Positions 35,901 through 48,039 of a stretch of DNA of 64,000 bases are shown here, piece after piece. The stretch is taken from assembly GCF_020283565.1 (NCBI RefSeq), contig NC_060065.1, forward strand, positions 37,560,409 through 37,624,408, written 5' to 3'. How positions within the stretch are numbered: position 1 is the first letter of the stretch; each line of letters starts with the position of its first letter. A model generated the notes under the pieces. It did no database searches and was not told the origin of the DNA. It saw only the letters and a list, made by a program, of their open reading frames with translations. The stretch comes from Trifolium pratense. Taxonomy: Eukaryota; Streptophyta; Magnoliopsida; Fabales; Fabaceae. Position numbers and translations under genes: made by a program.

Positions 35901-36190
35901 TACTGTGAAACCATTTAGCTGGTAGAATGGTTTCACAGTATAACTCTCTGAAACCATTTTACTGGTAGAATGGTTTCAGTGAGTAATTTCTTAATTGTTT
36001 GCTTCTGAAACCATTCTGAAACCATTTAGCTGGTACAATGGTTTCAGAGCGTTGTACTTTGAAACCATTTCACTGATAGAATGGTTTCAGGGGAGTTGAT
36101 TTTTAATTGTTTGCTTCTGAAACCATTTTACTGCTAGAATGGTTTCACAGTATAACTCTCTGAAACCATTCTTCCAGCTAAATGGTTCAA
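35901..36190. repeat. Tandem array of about six hairpins
   Basis: Repeated units have stem (c/t)tgaaaccatt, a 10-base loop (tagctggtag, ttactggtag and variants) and the complementary aatggtttca(g/c). They are at 35901-35940, 35944-35983, 36016-36047, 36060-36089, 36118-36147 and 36157-36190. A half unit is at 36001-36015. The first is a perfect 15-bp stem. In the last unit the loop is in reverse complement (cttccagcta). The array is a direct sequence observation; its function is unknown. Confidence 0.85.
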
Positions 36191-36210
36191 GAAGCAAACA
36201 ATAGTTTTTA

Positions 36211-36632
36211 ATTACCGTTTTATCTCATTTAATTAACGAAAAATAGTTTCAGGTCTCAAAAAATTTCATAAAATATACCAAAAGTTCCAGAATATTATGT
36301 AATATTTTATTAGAAACAAATAAAAAAACAATTGGTTTCAGAGTACAAATCTATGAAATTATTATTATTATTTGTTAAATGGTTTTAAATAATCAGCGGA
36401 ATTTGTGAAAATAATTTCATGACTTGAACTAGGGAGAGTGAGGTACACAAGAGGGTTCTAAATAATTCATAGTACTTTACATAAAATTTTGGAAATTTTT
36501 TATGGAATTATAATATTTTTAATTACCTTTTTACTCATTTAATTAACTAAAAATAGTTTCGGGTCTCCAAAAATTTCATACAATATACCAAAATTTCCAG
36601 AATATTATCTACTATTTTATTATGAAAAAAAA
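36211..36632 (+). repeat. Direct repeat of about 115 bp, spaced 308 bp
   Basis: 36211-36330 and 36519-36632 share the order aattacc.tttt, tcatttaattaac, aaatagtttc, ggtctc and ccagaatattat, with scattered substitutions. They flank a short unrelated spacer. Confidence 0.75.
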
Positions 36633-37125
36633 AAAAAATAGAGCCTCCCTGAGGCCGCACGCGCCCCCACGCGCCGCCGGTGAGAGTGGGCGTGGGCGAC
36701 GCGCACTGTTCATCGTCCCTCCCACCCGTTTTATGCAGAAACGGGTCGTGCGACCCGGTTTTTGACCCGGTTCGATCTCCCTCAATACTCAACGAAACTC
36801 GACGTTCCTTATATGGATTTTGATCGTTTTTCAATTTTACAAAGGTTTCCGGTATTAGTTTTTGAAATCGGCGTTCGATTCGCACGTAAAATGAGGTCGA
36901 AATTTGGAAGAAATTTAAAAAATGTAATAGTTGTTCTATTGTTTCAAAAAAAAAAAAAGGGTATTTTTATGATGCAAATTACATACATGCCCCAGTTGCT
37001 CTATTGTTTCAAAAAAAAAAAAATGGGTATTTTTGTCTAACTCAAAAGGTGCACCTTGCTAACTTAGACCTAACTAGGGTCTAAGTTAGAAAACCCCATA
37101 TATATATATATATATATATATATAT

Positions 37126-38188
37126 TGAGGTAGTAGCCTTTTGTTACTCCTGTTTCTTAAAAAAAAAGAAAAAGAGAGGCATTAATATAAGTTTTTTTTT
37201 TAAGCAAGGCATTAATATAAGTTGCATGTTGTATTTTTCTAATAATTCTTTTATTCTCGATTGATGTGAGATTAATCATTCACATTTAATTATATTAATT
37301 ATATAATAGCTCAATTTGACATGCACGTCAAGCTCAACTCGACCATTCAGGTCGCATTGAGCTCCCCCCCCCCCTAGTTAAAATCTAAGTTATTTGGACC
37401 TCGAGTTAGTGTCTAAGTTGTGGTCATTTGTCTTGATCGGCCACACATCCTTCTACAATATAGTGACGTGAACTATGTGTGCTCTAGCTCCACATGATTT
37501 AATTGAACGAGTGATGTGAGCTACACATGCTTCAACTCAACGTGTTTTGTACGGACGAGTTGCATATGGATCTCAGAGTCATAGTTTATTGGGCCTAAAC
37601 ATCCAAATTCAGGCCCAATAGATCAAGAAATAGTGAACTATATAAAGAGACACTTAATGGGAAAAGAAAAATTCAGATTGAAAAAAATCTATATTTATCT
37701 TAAAGCACCTTCAAAGTATTCTTGGAGCTCCTTTAAGATAGCTCAATAGGATAGCTCACTCAGAATCCACCCAGCCTATTTGGTGGTGCTACTTGAATAT
37801 TTTTACATGTATTTTAATCAAAATCAAATTACAAAATTAACTTTTTAAAACTAATATATTTAAAAAATAAATAAATTAATACTTAGTATCTTCGCAAATG
37901 TCTCAAGTCATTTAAAAAATATAAAAATATACATTAAATAAGAGAGTAAATATCGAGTAATATATAAATAAGAAATCAAGAAATAAAAGTATGTATAGTA
38001 TAAAATGATTTTATAGTGTTAACTAATAACGATTACATTTTCGTCACGTCATCCCACTTTACCCATAGGGCACACATGTTAGCATGATCCTTTTTAATAT
38101 TGTACATTAAGATTTTGAGTAAAGATGTGGTATATGTTAATCACATGTGAATGATCTCAAAATAGAATTATTCATATTAAATTGTGCT
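37126..38188. other. Intergenic DNA with an LTR-like promoter patch
   Basis: No gene. Around 37580-37740, a pair of ggcc(c/t)aa motifs and ctatataaag (37640) followed by a leader-like stretch resemble part of an LTR, but no ends or duplication could be placed. Confidence 0.35.
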
Positions 38189-38431
38189 TTGAATTTTGGC
38201 TTAAATGATCAATTGGTCCCTCTAAGTTCAAGAGTTTTTGGTTTCCATCCATGTATCTTTTTTTGTTTTAAAATAGTTCTTGAATGTGCAAATCCATTTG
38301 GTTTTAGTCTTAACATTAAGCATCGTTACAAAAATGATGACGTGGCAAACAGAGATTGACGTGGCAACATGCGATGTGGCAAACTAGGATGATGTGTCAT
38401 TAATGATGATGCTCGATCATCCACTTAGAAG

Positions 38432-38774
38432 TAGAGCTGTCAAAGGGGTCGGCCCGGTCCAGCCCGACCCGGCCTGAGGGGGCCCGTTAACTTCGTGGCC
38501 CAGCCCGCCTAGCCCGTTAACTTCGTGGCCCAGCCCGCCTAGCCCGGCCCAATAAGTAAAAGCCTATATGGCCCGATGGACCGGCCCACTAATTTTCAGT
38601 TTTTTTTTTTGAAAAAAAAAACAGATTCTAGTACTAAATTTATTTTATATCTAAATATCCCTATATTTTCTCACATAATTTCCCAAACAATAATATCATC
38701 CTCTTTATCCTCATCAAACAAACAAACAAATCTCTAACAAATAATCTCATCATAATCCAAAAAGTTTTTTGTCA

Positions 38775-38812
<38 letters not shown>

Positions 38813-39558
38813 GCGGCCAGTGTCAGTTTGTGTGATCCACATTTTCTATTTTGCCTTATGTTTTGGTGAGTTTGTTAATAAAAGATTTTTACAGCTAAAA
38901 AAAAAAGACGCGTCTTATGTTATGGTGAGTTTGTTAATAAAAGTTTTTTGCTGCCCAAAAAAAAAATTAAGGGTATTGTTGTTATTATGAAAAGTTCACA
39001 CCAAATTTTTTTGTATCCTCTTTATACATAGGTATTGATTTCCACCTCGTATCTCAATATTTTATATCTACTTCTAATATAATCAAATTAATTACTACCA
39101 AAGTTACTAATTTATCCTTAGTAGTTTTAACTATATTCCAAGTTTTATATCCTTTATTGTAATTTCACAACAAAAAAATATAGAAAGAATATAAGATAAA
39201 TACAATAAAAACATGATATGCTTAGAAATATGAATAAAACAGATTATAGATAGGAACAAAACACAAATAATAACAATAAAACGATAATTTGTTTTAAAAA
39301 AAATAATAAAACGACAAAACTAATAAAAAAGATTATATATAATTTATGCGTAAAAATAGGATCAAAATATAACAATAAAAAAATTATAGAATTTTTTAAA
39401 ATTTTTTTTAAATTTTTTAAGGGGCCGGCCCAGAAGCCCGTGGGCCGGCCCATGACGGCCCATGAAAAAGCCTGGCCCGATAAGGCCCGGCCCGCTAAAG
39501 TCTGGCCCGATAGCCCTAATAGGCCGGCCCAATAGCCCGACCCATTTTGACAGCTCTA
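38432..39558. mobile_element. Non-autonomous hAT element nested in the Mutator-type element
   Basis: TIRs tagagctgtcaaa / ttttgacagctcta are flanked by a perfect 8-bp TSD, cttagaag (38424-38431 and 39559-39566). The subterminal regions are rich in ggcccgg / ggccggcccaa motifs. The interior has two tandem LINE-type 3' tails (tggtgagtttgttaataaaa, twice at about 38864 and 38922) and a long ATT microsatellite (38774-38812). No transposase. Confidence 0.88.
38774..38812 (+). repeat. (ATT)n microsatellite
   Basis: About thirteen uninterrupted ATT trinucleotides inside the nested hAT. Confidence 0.9.
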
Positions 39559-40389
39559 CTTAGAAGGACCAAATCCAAAAACAAAATTGCAAAGAGGGGC
39601 CAAAACCAAAAAACAAAATTAAACCCAAAAACTTATTCTTCTTCTTTTTTATCTAAACCCAAAAATGAACTTATATTTCTCTAAATCCATAAATTTGTGT
39701 TGAATGTACTAAAACGATATTTTCTTCTTTCTTCTCCCCAACCTAAAATTCCATAAAACTCTTTAACCAACAAAAAATTGAGTTTTCTGATACACCATTT
39801 ATTTCCATTTAATCAAAAAACCATATTAATTTACTAATCACCATCTTCAAAATTTGACATGAATTTTTAATCAAAAAAATTTATATATTGTAAAATTTGA
39901 GTTCCATTATATCCTCAAATGTCAACAAAAAAATTCACAAACTTTTAAGATAAAATGACTCGTTTTTATACATTTTTTTCTTTTGAATCTCTCAAATCGC
40001 ATCCATTAAAACATGTTTTGCAATTTATGGGTTCAGAGAAATACGAGTCAATTTCCGAGTTTAGAGAAAAAAAAGAAGAAAAAAATGTTTTTAGGTTTAA
40101 TATTTTTTTTTACTTTGGTCCCTCTCTGCAATTTTTTTTTGGATTTGGTCCCTCTAAGTGGATGACTGGCATCATCATTGACACATCATCATCGTTTGCC
40201 ACGTCACACGTTGCCACTCAGCATCTGTTTGCCACGTCATCATTTTTGTAACGACACTTAACGTTAGGGACCAAAATCAAATGGATTTGCACATTCAAAT
40301 ACTATTTTAAAACAAAAAAATATACAGGGACAAAAACCAAAAACTTGCGAACTTACAGGGTAGAATTGATCATTTAAGCCTTAAATTTT

Positions 40390-41010
40390 TTTAAAGTGAA
40401 AATATTACTACCTTCATTTCTAAATTTAAATCTTTCGTTGACTAAATCACGGGTATTAAGAAAGTTGGTACTTGGTAGTAGTAATAAATTTATTGATTGT
40501 GGGTGTTGTTTTATAATTTTATTCTTTAAAAGAGATAATTAATTTATGTTTTATCAAGATATTAATTGTAAGGTGTAGAAAAAATTGTAGAATAATTAAG
40601 GTATGTTTGGTAAATAAATAAGTAATGTGGTTGAAAAATCAGAGGAAAAGTTTTATAGAAAGAGAAAAGAAATATTTTAGAAAAGATCTTCAATTTAGGG
40701 ATAGGTACCCTTCGAGTCACTATAATAAGCAAAAAAATAAAAAATTATTATATTCGTTGAAAAATTAATAGTATTTAGTTTATATTATTGATAAGATATA
40801 CTATTTTTTTCGATGAACTTAAAAGATTATTTTTTTATTTATAATAGTGATCTGATCAAAAGAAATATGTAATATTAGCAAGATCTTTGTTATAAATGGA
40901 TAATAACAAGAGGAATTGAAAACAAGTGTCAAGGAAAACGGCGTCGTTCCCAACTGCTCCCCAAAGCAAAGAAATGTTGAAATTCAATAGGACATAGCCG
41001 CCCCAGTCGA
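40390..41010. other. Intergenic DNA with a decayed MITE
   Basis: No gene. The stretch 40690-40860 (cactataataagcaaaaaaa, matching ttatttataatagtgatc) looks like a degraded Stowaway- or Tourist-type MITE. Confidence 0.45.
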
Positions 41011-41018
41011 TGGATAAT

Positions 41019-44000
41019 TAGGGGTGGACAAAACCCGCAAAACCAGCCCAGCCCACTTGAAACCGAAAAAAAAAACTGATTTGGGTCGGATTTGGGCGGT
41101 TTTTTGAGCCCGCGGGTCTGTTTCACGGTTTCAAGGGAGTTCATGTGGTCGGGTCCGGTTCAATAAATGGGATCCACGGATACCCGAACCGACCCGTACT
41201 ACTTAGTTTTTATTTTTATTTTAATTATTTATGTTATTGTTTTGTAACTTATACGCGTATGTACTTAACAACACATCTTCCTCTCCAATCTCAAACCCTA
41301 GCAGTGCACAGCGCCGCATCTAGAGAGACAAGATTGAAGATCTGAAACTCCGATCCACCACCGTCTTCGCACACTCAGCCACCATCTTCAAAGAAGGTAC
41401 GATTACCAGCCTTTCTTTCTTTGTGTTTTATGTCTTTATTCAATGGTTTTCTTTGCAATAAGATGTATCACACCTTTTCTTTCCAAGAGATGTATCTGTC
41501 TGTGTTCTTCATTCTTTTTCATCCTTCTCAATCTTCTATATTTCGTCATTCTCATTCTTCTTCACTGGATTTTTAGAATTTTTGATTTAGGGTTTGTTAT
41601 TCAAAGTTGTTATTATTTTCTGTAGTTTTTAAAATCATCACAACTTGTTATTCAAACTTAAAATTCTTTGTTTTTTAACTTATCTATGTTATTGGATTTA
41701 TTTATGATATATTTCCTTGAACATTTGTGGTTGGTTTTATCTATGTATCTAGTTTTATCTAGTTTAGGTATTGTAGTTTTTATTACTTTGTTTCCCTGAC
41801 TGAGAGTTTTTATTATCCTGTTCTTGAAAGGTAATAACAATGTTTATTTGTTTGTTGCTTTTTTAATTTCAGTCTAGTATTATTTGTTTTCTATTTGTTC
41901 CTTATTATTACAAGGTTAGTTCTTTAATGATTTTCATAGATGATTCTCAGTTTATTGTGCTTTCTTCTGTTTTTAATCCATTGCTACCATGTTAATTTGC
42001 TCTTTTTTAATTCATCAGATGTTTTTTTGTTTCCTGCTACCCCTTGCTTTTCTGCTATGTCTGTTGTTATTTGGCTACATGTGTTTGTTAGCCTTGTTTG
42101 TTTTACTGTTCTGTTTTTTTTTTTTCTTGTTGTAACTATATGCTCTCAAATCATGCCTTATGATTTGGTGAGTAGTTTCAATAAAATCTTTTTTGCTGCT
42201 AAAAAACAAAATATATCAGATGTTTTTTTATTCCTCTGTTTCCCTCTTTTTACACCTATCTTGTTTATTATCATTAGTTGATGTCATTTGATTAAGAATT
42301 TTTTAAAGAAAACACATGTAATTAGTTTCTTTCTTCTTTTTTTTTTTTGTTTTAGTTTTGATTGTAAGCATGTTTTGAAACATGTTTTTCTTTTTATGTT
42401 GATAGATGGCGCAAAGAGCTAGGATCTTGCAAGGAACCCCGACTGGGAGCACACAAGGTTATATCAATATTTAAAAGCACATTATGTTTCTTTTTCTATA
42501 AATTTATAGTTTACAAATCTAAAACATTTAATTTATTATAATTGTTTCAGAATCTGCTGAACCACAATCACAAAGTCAAATATTCAATATGGATGAGTGT
42601 AGAAAAGTCATTACACATTTTGTTCTCAGTAATGAAAATGCATTTAGATGTGTAGGAAGTGAGGGGTTTAGACAATGGGGTAGACAGTTACAACCACAAT
42701 TCACTGCCCCTTCACGGAGGACTATTGCTAAGGATTGTTATAAACTTTATTTGACTGAAAAACTGAAGCTCAAGACATTTTTCAAAACTAATTGCACTAG
42801 TGTAGCCTTAACCACAGATTGTTGGACATCACCTCAAAAACTTAGTTACTTGGTCATTACTGTCTTCTTCACTAACAATGATGGGAATGATCAAAAACGA
42901 ATCATTAGTTTCACTTTAATTCTAGGTGACAAAGAGGACTTAGATGACTCAATTGAAAGAAAAGTTGAAGAGGTATTGAGGGAATGGGGAATAGGAAATG
43001 TGTCAAGGGTTTCATCTGAGAGCACATTTAGCAAGGGTGGTAGTGTTCTAAACACATGTTGGAGTTCATTGAGCCCACGTTTGGTAGAGGCTTTGATATG
43101 TACTCAAAGTTGGTTGAATCCCTCGGTTGGAGTTAGTACAAGTGGGGCGTCTCGGTCTGGTACTGCTGGTGAAGCACTTCCAGCAGCTGGACCTTCTGTT
43201 TGATTCCCTTTTATGGTACACAAATCAATTTTTTGTCTATCTCTTTCTCTTATTTTATGTATTTCATTAATTTTTATTTATATATACTAATTTAATTTAA
43301 TTACTTGTAGGGATGCATTTTTTTGATATTTTGGAGTCACATATGACTCAAACATCACATGCCACTCTTTTGAACCTCGCATTTTGGAATGTAGCCTGCT
43401 TGTGAGCTTGGCTCCATGTGATTTCGAACGCTGATAAATGCTTAGCTGCCTAGTGAAATATGATGAAGATTAGTAAATGGTAAGTTTGATGGGTTAATTT
43501 TTTTTTGGATCAATGTGAATATTAAGTTATTGAAATATGTAAAAAAATTGTGTGTCTAAAAGAAGATCACATCACACCTTCATGAAGCTGCAACAATTAC
43601 ATTTGATGTCTAGGAACTTCTAATGACTAGAAATACTAACAAATAGCCTAGGATGTTGTAAAGTCAAGGAATAGTAAAAATACACTGACTCTTAATAGAA
43701 GTCATAAACAAGTAAAACTAAAAATAGGTAAGCAAGTACTACATATATCAATTACGGATCAGTTTCCCTCAACTTGTGCAAAGTAGAAGCTAACTAAATC
43801 AAAGTTTTAATTTAAACTACCAAATCTAGCAGTTGCAAAGTAGAAGCTAACTAAATGGCAGCAAGAACAGAGGAACTACTGCTTACTTTGGAACGTTGAT
43901 AAATTGTAACTTTACACATTGTGGAGTCCCTTGGGTATGAGGATATTAGTCTTTTAATATTGGTCTGCCCAACGTTCCTAATTTTCATGGTTTGATGGGT

Positions 44001-44869
44001 TAATTTGACATTCCTTTATAAATTAATTATATATTTTGGTTTATTAGTTAAGTTTGAAAAAAAATTATTGCATAGATAACTAATATATATTGCTTCACTT
44101 TCACTTGTGCAGCAACAACGTTCTTTTACATGTGTTGAGCATCAGCTGCTTGCAGTGCTACTGCTTCTAAAGCATTGTAAAATCCATTTATTTGTTAATT
44201 TGGATGAGGTTATGTTGATAATGTTTGGCTGTGTTGTTTAGCTGCGCATTGGAATTTAGCCAGCTTTATAACTATTATATATATATATATATATGTATTT
44301 AGGCTGTGTGAAATTGTTGTGTCAGACTGCTCGATCTGAAAATTCATCATGTTGATGGTTTATGCCTTAATGGTTGTAATCTATGTTTATAAACAGCTCA
44401 TTACTTTATGTAAACTGTAAAGCCCCCTGGCCTTCGACCTAATATGGCTTAATTATGACTTGCTTTGTATGTGCTGGGTTGACTTTGGTAATATGGTTGT
44501 CATATTGATGAATGTGATATTTACTTTATGTTATGTTTATAATTTATGTTGTGATCATATATTAAAAAAATGTCTATTTTGGTTGTACTGTTCAAAATTG
44601 GGCTGTTACAAAAAAAAAAAACTTGAAAATAGGCCCATTAAACAAAAAAAAACCAATTAAACAAAAAAAAATAATAAAAAATCAATTGGGCTGCAATTGG
44701 CCCAAACCGTATAAAACCATCCGTCTGACCCGCAACCCGCTTAAACCCAACCCGCCCAAACCGTTAATGGATTTTGAGTTGATATGGGCCAGAGGTTTCC
44801 ACCCGCGGATTGGGCCGGTTTGAGGTTTTGGGCCCATACCGACCCAACCCGGCCCGTTGTCCACCCCTA
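41019..44869 (+). mobile_element. hAT transposon (Ac/RICESLEEPER group), internally deleted
   Basis: TIRs taggggtggacaa / ttgtccaccccta are bounded by a perfect 8-bp TSD, tggataat (41011-41018 and 44870-44877). The subterminal regions have 'aacccgc', 'gacccg' and 'gggccggtt' motifs, as usual for this group. A leader exon ending at 41397 (donor gtacga) and a long intron precede a two-exon transposase-derived ORF (42406-43203). A LINE-type 3' tail (about 42150-42215) sits in the intron. The perfect TSD and near-perfect TIRs indicate a fairly recent insertion. Confidence 0.92.
42406..43203 (+). CDS. Shortened hAT transposase: N-terminal and dimerisation parts fused, catalytic middle missing
   Basis: Exons 42406-42457 and 42551-43203 join in frame to 234 residues. 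It begins MAQRARILQGTPTGSTQESA, then goes straight into the post-BED region (ECRKVITHFVLSNENAFRCV, then FRQWGRQLQPQFTAPSRRTI). Next come LTTDCWTSPQKLSYLVITVF, with the first conserved Asp, and REWGIGN. It then jumps to VSRVSSESTFSKGGSVLN, then LSPRLVEALICTQSWLN, the C-terminal hAT dimerisation motif. Related RICESLEEPER-type proteins are roughly 650-700 residues with a BED finger before ECRK. Here the finger and about 350-400 residues of the catalytic core are absent, yet the frame is open. It cannot be a full transposase; it could act as a dimerising inhibitor or be inert. I do not see signs of host domestication beyond the kept frame. Confidence 0.85.
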
Positions 44870-44877
44870 TGGATAAT

Positions 44878-46300
44878 AGACAGCAAACGGCGCCACCTCA
44901 TCATTTACGACAAAAACTACAAAGACATTGACAACGACAAACAACAACAACGACAGAGACGAGAGGTTGATGGAGAGAACAACACCAACGACTATTTTTT
45001 TAAGGATTAAATTTATTTTTAATTTCTTAATTTTTTCTTTTTGTCCCAAAATTTTGGTCATTTTAATTTTTTAATTTTGTCCTAAAATTTTATTGTTTTT
45101 TTAAAAAATTAAAGTACAATTAATGATATCTTACTATTTTTTTTTGGTGAATCGATAACTTACTATTTATAATCTTAAAAAATTAAGCATTCGTTAAATA
45201 CTTTTCTCTTTTTAATAAAATAAGAGTAAAACTCTAAAAGGATCAAAATTTTAGGACGAAGAAAATATTAAATTTTGAGTTTAGTTAAGGTTTTAATCCT
45301 TTATTTTTATACATTAATGTAATTGGTCCATTTATTTTAAAAAAAAAAATCATTAATCACTTTTGATCTCTCTATCATATTTTTATACTTTAAAAATAGT
45401 AATTTAATATTATTTTATATGATATGAAATACGAATATGGTATTAATTCAAAAAATAATATACGAATATGGTGTAGGTTTACCTACATATTTTATAAATT
45501 AAATCACAAAAATTAATAAATTTTGAAAATGAAATGTTTTTAATGGATTTTCTTGTTATTTCATGACTTTTGATAATTTAATATCAATTGATTTGTTGAA
45601 TATGTAGTTTGAGTTTATTTGATCTCTTATATTGCTTAGGTTTTCAGACTCTTAAATATTAACTACATTTTAGGTTTGATATCAAAACATATTCAACATT
45701 ATTATAGAGTCAAATTAATGACAAAAAAATGTGTATTTAACCCAAACCTATGCTAAACATGAGAGTGGATGTTGAATATATATTGTACGGTGGGAGTTTT
45801 TTTATAGATTAAACTTAAAAATAATAATTTTATACTACAAGGTAAAAATATTTAACTCTTTCCGACTTTTTTTGGTCAAGTAATGCTAAAATTTTTACCT
45901 TAAATATAAATAAATGAAATTTCGTGTGATGGTGCAACGTTCCTTACAATTGAGCTAAGCTCGCACGACCTCTTTTTATATTTATAACAATAAAGAAAAA
46001 AGGACAAATAAAAAACGCGTGTGATGGTGGAGAGTGTTGTTGATTGTATGAATGTCGGAGAGAAACAGCGTGACGTCTCTGCTGCCGACAGATTCGTTCG
46101 TGATGAGGCTTCTTGCCAGAAACACGCCACGTTATCCTCTTGACCAGATGTTGGGTCCACAAAAATTAGAATAATTACGCCACCGCCCCCAATTTATTTT
46201 TTAATATTATAAAAATTGCGTGAATAATTAAAATGGGAGGGACCACATGGAAGAAGGGTCAAATCAGAGATGGAGAAGCTGCTGCACTTTATTAACCGTG
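44878..46300. other. Intergenic DNA
   Basis: No supported gene. A 39-codon open frame beginning near 46024 (MVESVVDCMNVGEKQRDVSA) has unusually balanced codon use but no known match. Confidence 0.4.
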
Positions 46301-46305
46301 TTGTG

Positions 46306-46553
46306 CCAAATGCCCAACTGCAAATACCCCCTAAAATTTTAAAATTCGTTAAATATTCCCGTAAAATTTGGAAATAGGTAAATATATCCCGAAATTTTAA
46401 AAAGTCAATCAAATTGTTTCCTAACGTGGACTCTAACTGATAGTGTCAGTGGGCAATTTGATTGACGTTTTAAAATTTCGGGAGTATTTGTCTATTTCCA
46501 AATTTCATGAGGGTATTTGACGAATTTTAAAATTTTAAGGGAATATTTGACAG
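46306..46553. mobile_element. Long-inverted-repeat MITE, Mutator-like in style
   Basis: The arms (ccctaaaattttaaaattcg, then 'aatttggaaatag' and 'gtcaatcaaattg') are mirrored in the right half (caatttgattgac, ctatttccaaatt, gaattttaaaattttaaggg). No TSD could be read. Confidence 0.7.
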
Positions 46554-46559
46554 TTTACT

Positions 46560-48030
46560 CTTTTATTTTTAAAACTCTTAACAATATGTGACCGTCCAAG
46601 AAAAATACTATTTTGATTTTATTTCTAAAAACTAAAATTACATACTACTTTGAATTCAAAGTGGTCTAAAAAATACTCCATCATGTCCTACTTTGATATG
46701 TGTGTGTTGAAATTGAGAATATTACTTTAAAGTGTTCGAACAAAGGGGTACAATAAATTGCAAAAGCATTCCAATCTGACTTCTACCACAAATTCCATCC
46801 AATTTCAAATAGGCATGTATAGTGTGAAAAAGACTATATGAAATTATGAAAACCATGTGTTGGAAATTTTGCTTGTTTATGTTCATTCGCCCATTTCAAA
46901 CCATGATGTGTGTAAATACGATATTCGATCACGTTGAACCCTTTTAAATTAAGATCTTGTTAATCAGTGTCCCCGATGTCTCGATTAAATGTGTCCTAAT
47001 ATTGACACTGATCTTCCTAACTCCATAAGATGGGGAGGAACTATAACATGCAAATGGGGAAATCTTCAACCTATTGTGAGGCAGTGCTGGGATTTGTAGG
47101 CATGGACATGGTTATGTGAAACGGCTCATGAACAACACCTCGTAAGAAATATCTTCCATGTGTAAATGGATGCAAGTCTGGTGAGGAAACTAATCAAACT
47201 ATCATCATTCATATATAGCTTGAGGATTGCACGAACAAATTTGGCTCAAAGTAGGCCTGTCTATATATGTTATTATCAAGATGGCGAAAGATATTGACAA
47301 ATGTAATCACCACTATTGGACAATCGATTAGCACGACATTGTGTTCATCGGTTGGAAAAATGCTGAAAGGGGAGGAGGATAAAAACTTAACCATGATTGA
47401 ACACAGAAAATGAAAAAGTTGCAGGTTCATATGGTAGATGCTAGCTGAACGGCACTCTCAAAAGCTTGAGAATCGTGATGTATATGGGGCAAGTATCTTA
47501 GGACTAGACATGGCGCAAAGATAGGGGGTCATACATATACAAATGGAGAGTGACTATGATGTTCTTGTTAACATGGTAACTAACATAAAAGGTTAAGATT
47601 GACGAATTTGTCCCAATCATAGTTCGTTGCATCACATTCTAGCACGAAGGTTCGTCACATTCTAGCGCGAAGGCAACATGAGTAGCATATTTCCTTAATG
47701 GGAAATATGTCTCCATTTTCTTCTCCCTCTCGGTCTTCAATGATGCCTACATTAACAAGTGAAAATTATCATAAGCAACAATCAAACCATACTGTCCAGT
47801 TCCAACAACAAAAAAAGAAAGAATAATGATCATCAGCAATTGCAAGGTCATTACCCTTAAGAATGTTTATTTTGTATATAGTAAAATGGATGAAGAAATA
47901 TGAAAAGAAATCTTTTAAATACCAGATATTGATTGCACTTATGCAAAATAAAAAGAAAAAAAGTGTTAACCCTGTAGTTAACAGGGAAAGGGGCCCCCGA
48001 TAATCAAGCATTAAGCTACATGATAAGTAA
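46560..48030. other. Intergenic DNA
   Basis: No gene, RNA or clear repeat is recognised. Confidence 0.4.
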
Positions 48031-48039
48031 AGTCTATTT

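Larger units (their letters stand above)
35386..37097. mobile_element. 1.7-kb inverted-repeat transposable element inserted in a TA tract
   Basis: The left arm begins ggggctgctaatttagaccc and continues through gcaaggtgcaccttttgagt. The right arm is its complement (gtgcaccttgctaacttaga... to gaaaacccc at 37097). Arms are about 75 bp and each contains its own small palindrome (gaccca-gttgggtc). Because the flanks are TA repeats the TSD cannot be read. The interior holds a GC-rich block with many CpGs at each side (35480-35700 and 36640-36790), a hairpin array (35901-36190) and a tandem pair of about 115 bp (36211-36330, 36519-36632). No transposase was seen; the superfamily is uncertain. Confidence 0.75.
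38198..40380. mobile_element. Mutator-type element with about 200-bp inverted repeats, interrupted by an hAT
   Basis: The left arm starts ggcttaaatgatcaattggt and the right arm ends with the complement, gatcatttaagcc, at 40380. The arms share 'ggtccctctaag', 'atgatgacgtggcaaac' and 'ttaacgtta' blocks. The flanking 9-mers ttgaatttt (38189-38197) and ttaaatttt (40381-40389) match at 8/9. Its sequence is split by the hAT at 38432-39558. No coding region. Confidence 0.8.

Noticed and set aside
35901..36190. A CRISPR-like array
   Set aside because: The repeats are themselves palindromic hairpins with no unique spacers, and this is plant nuclear DNA.
41940..42281. 113-codon hydrophobic open frame in the hAT leader intron
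   Set aside because: Low-complexity T-rich translation inside an intron; no conserved residues.
44623..44864. Pro/Lys-rich ORFs on both strands
   Set aside because: They are translations of the hAT subterminal 'aacccgcccaaacc' repeats.
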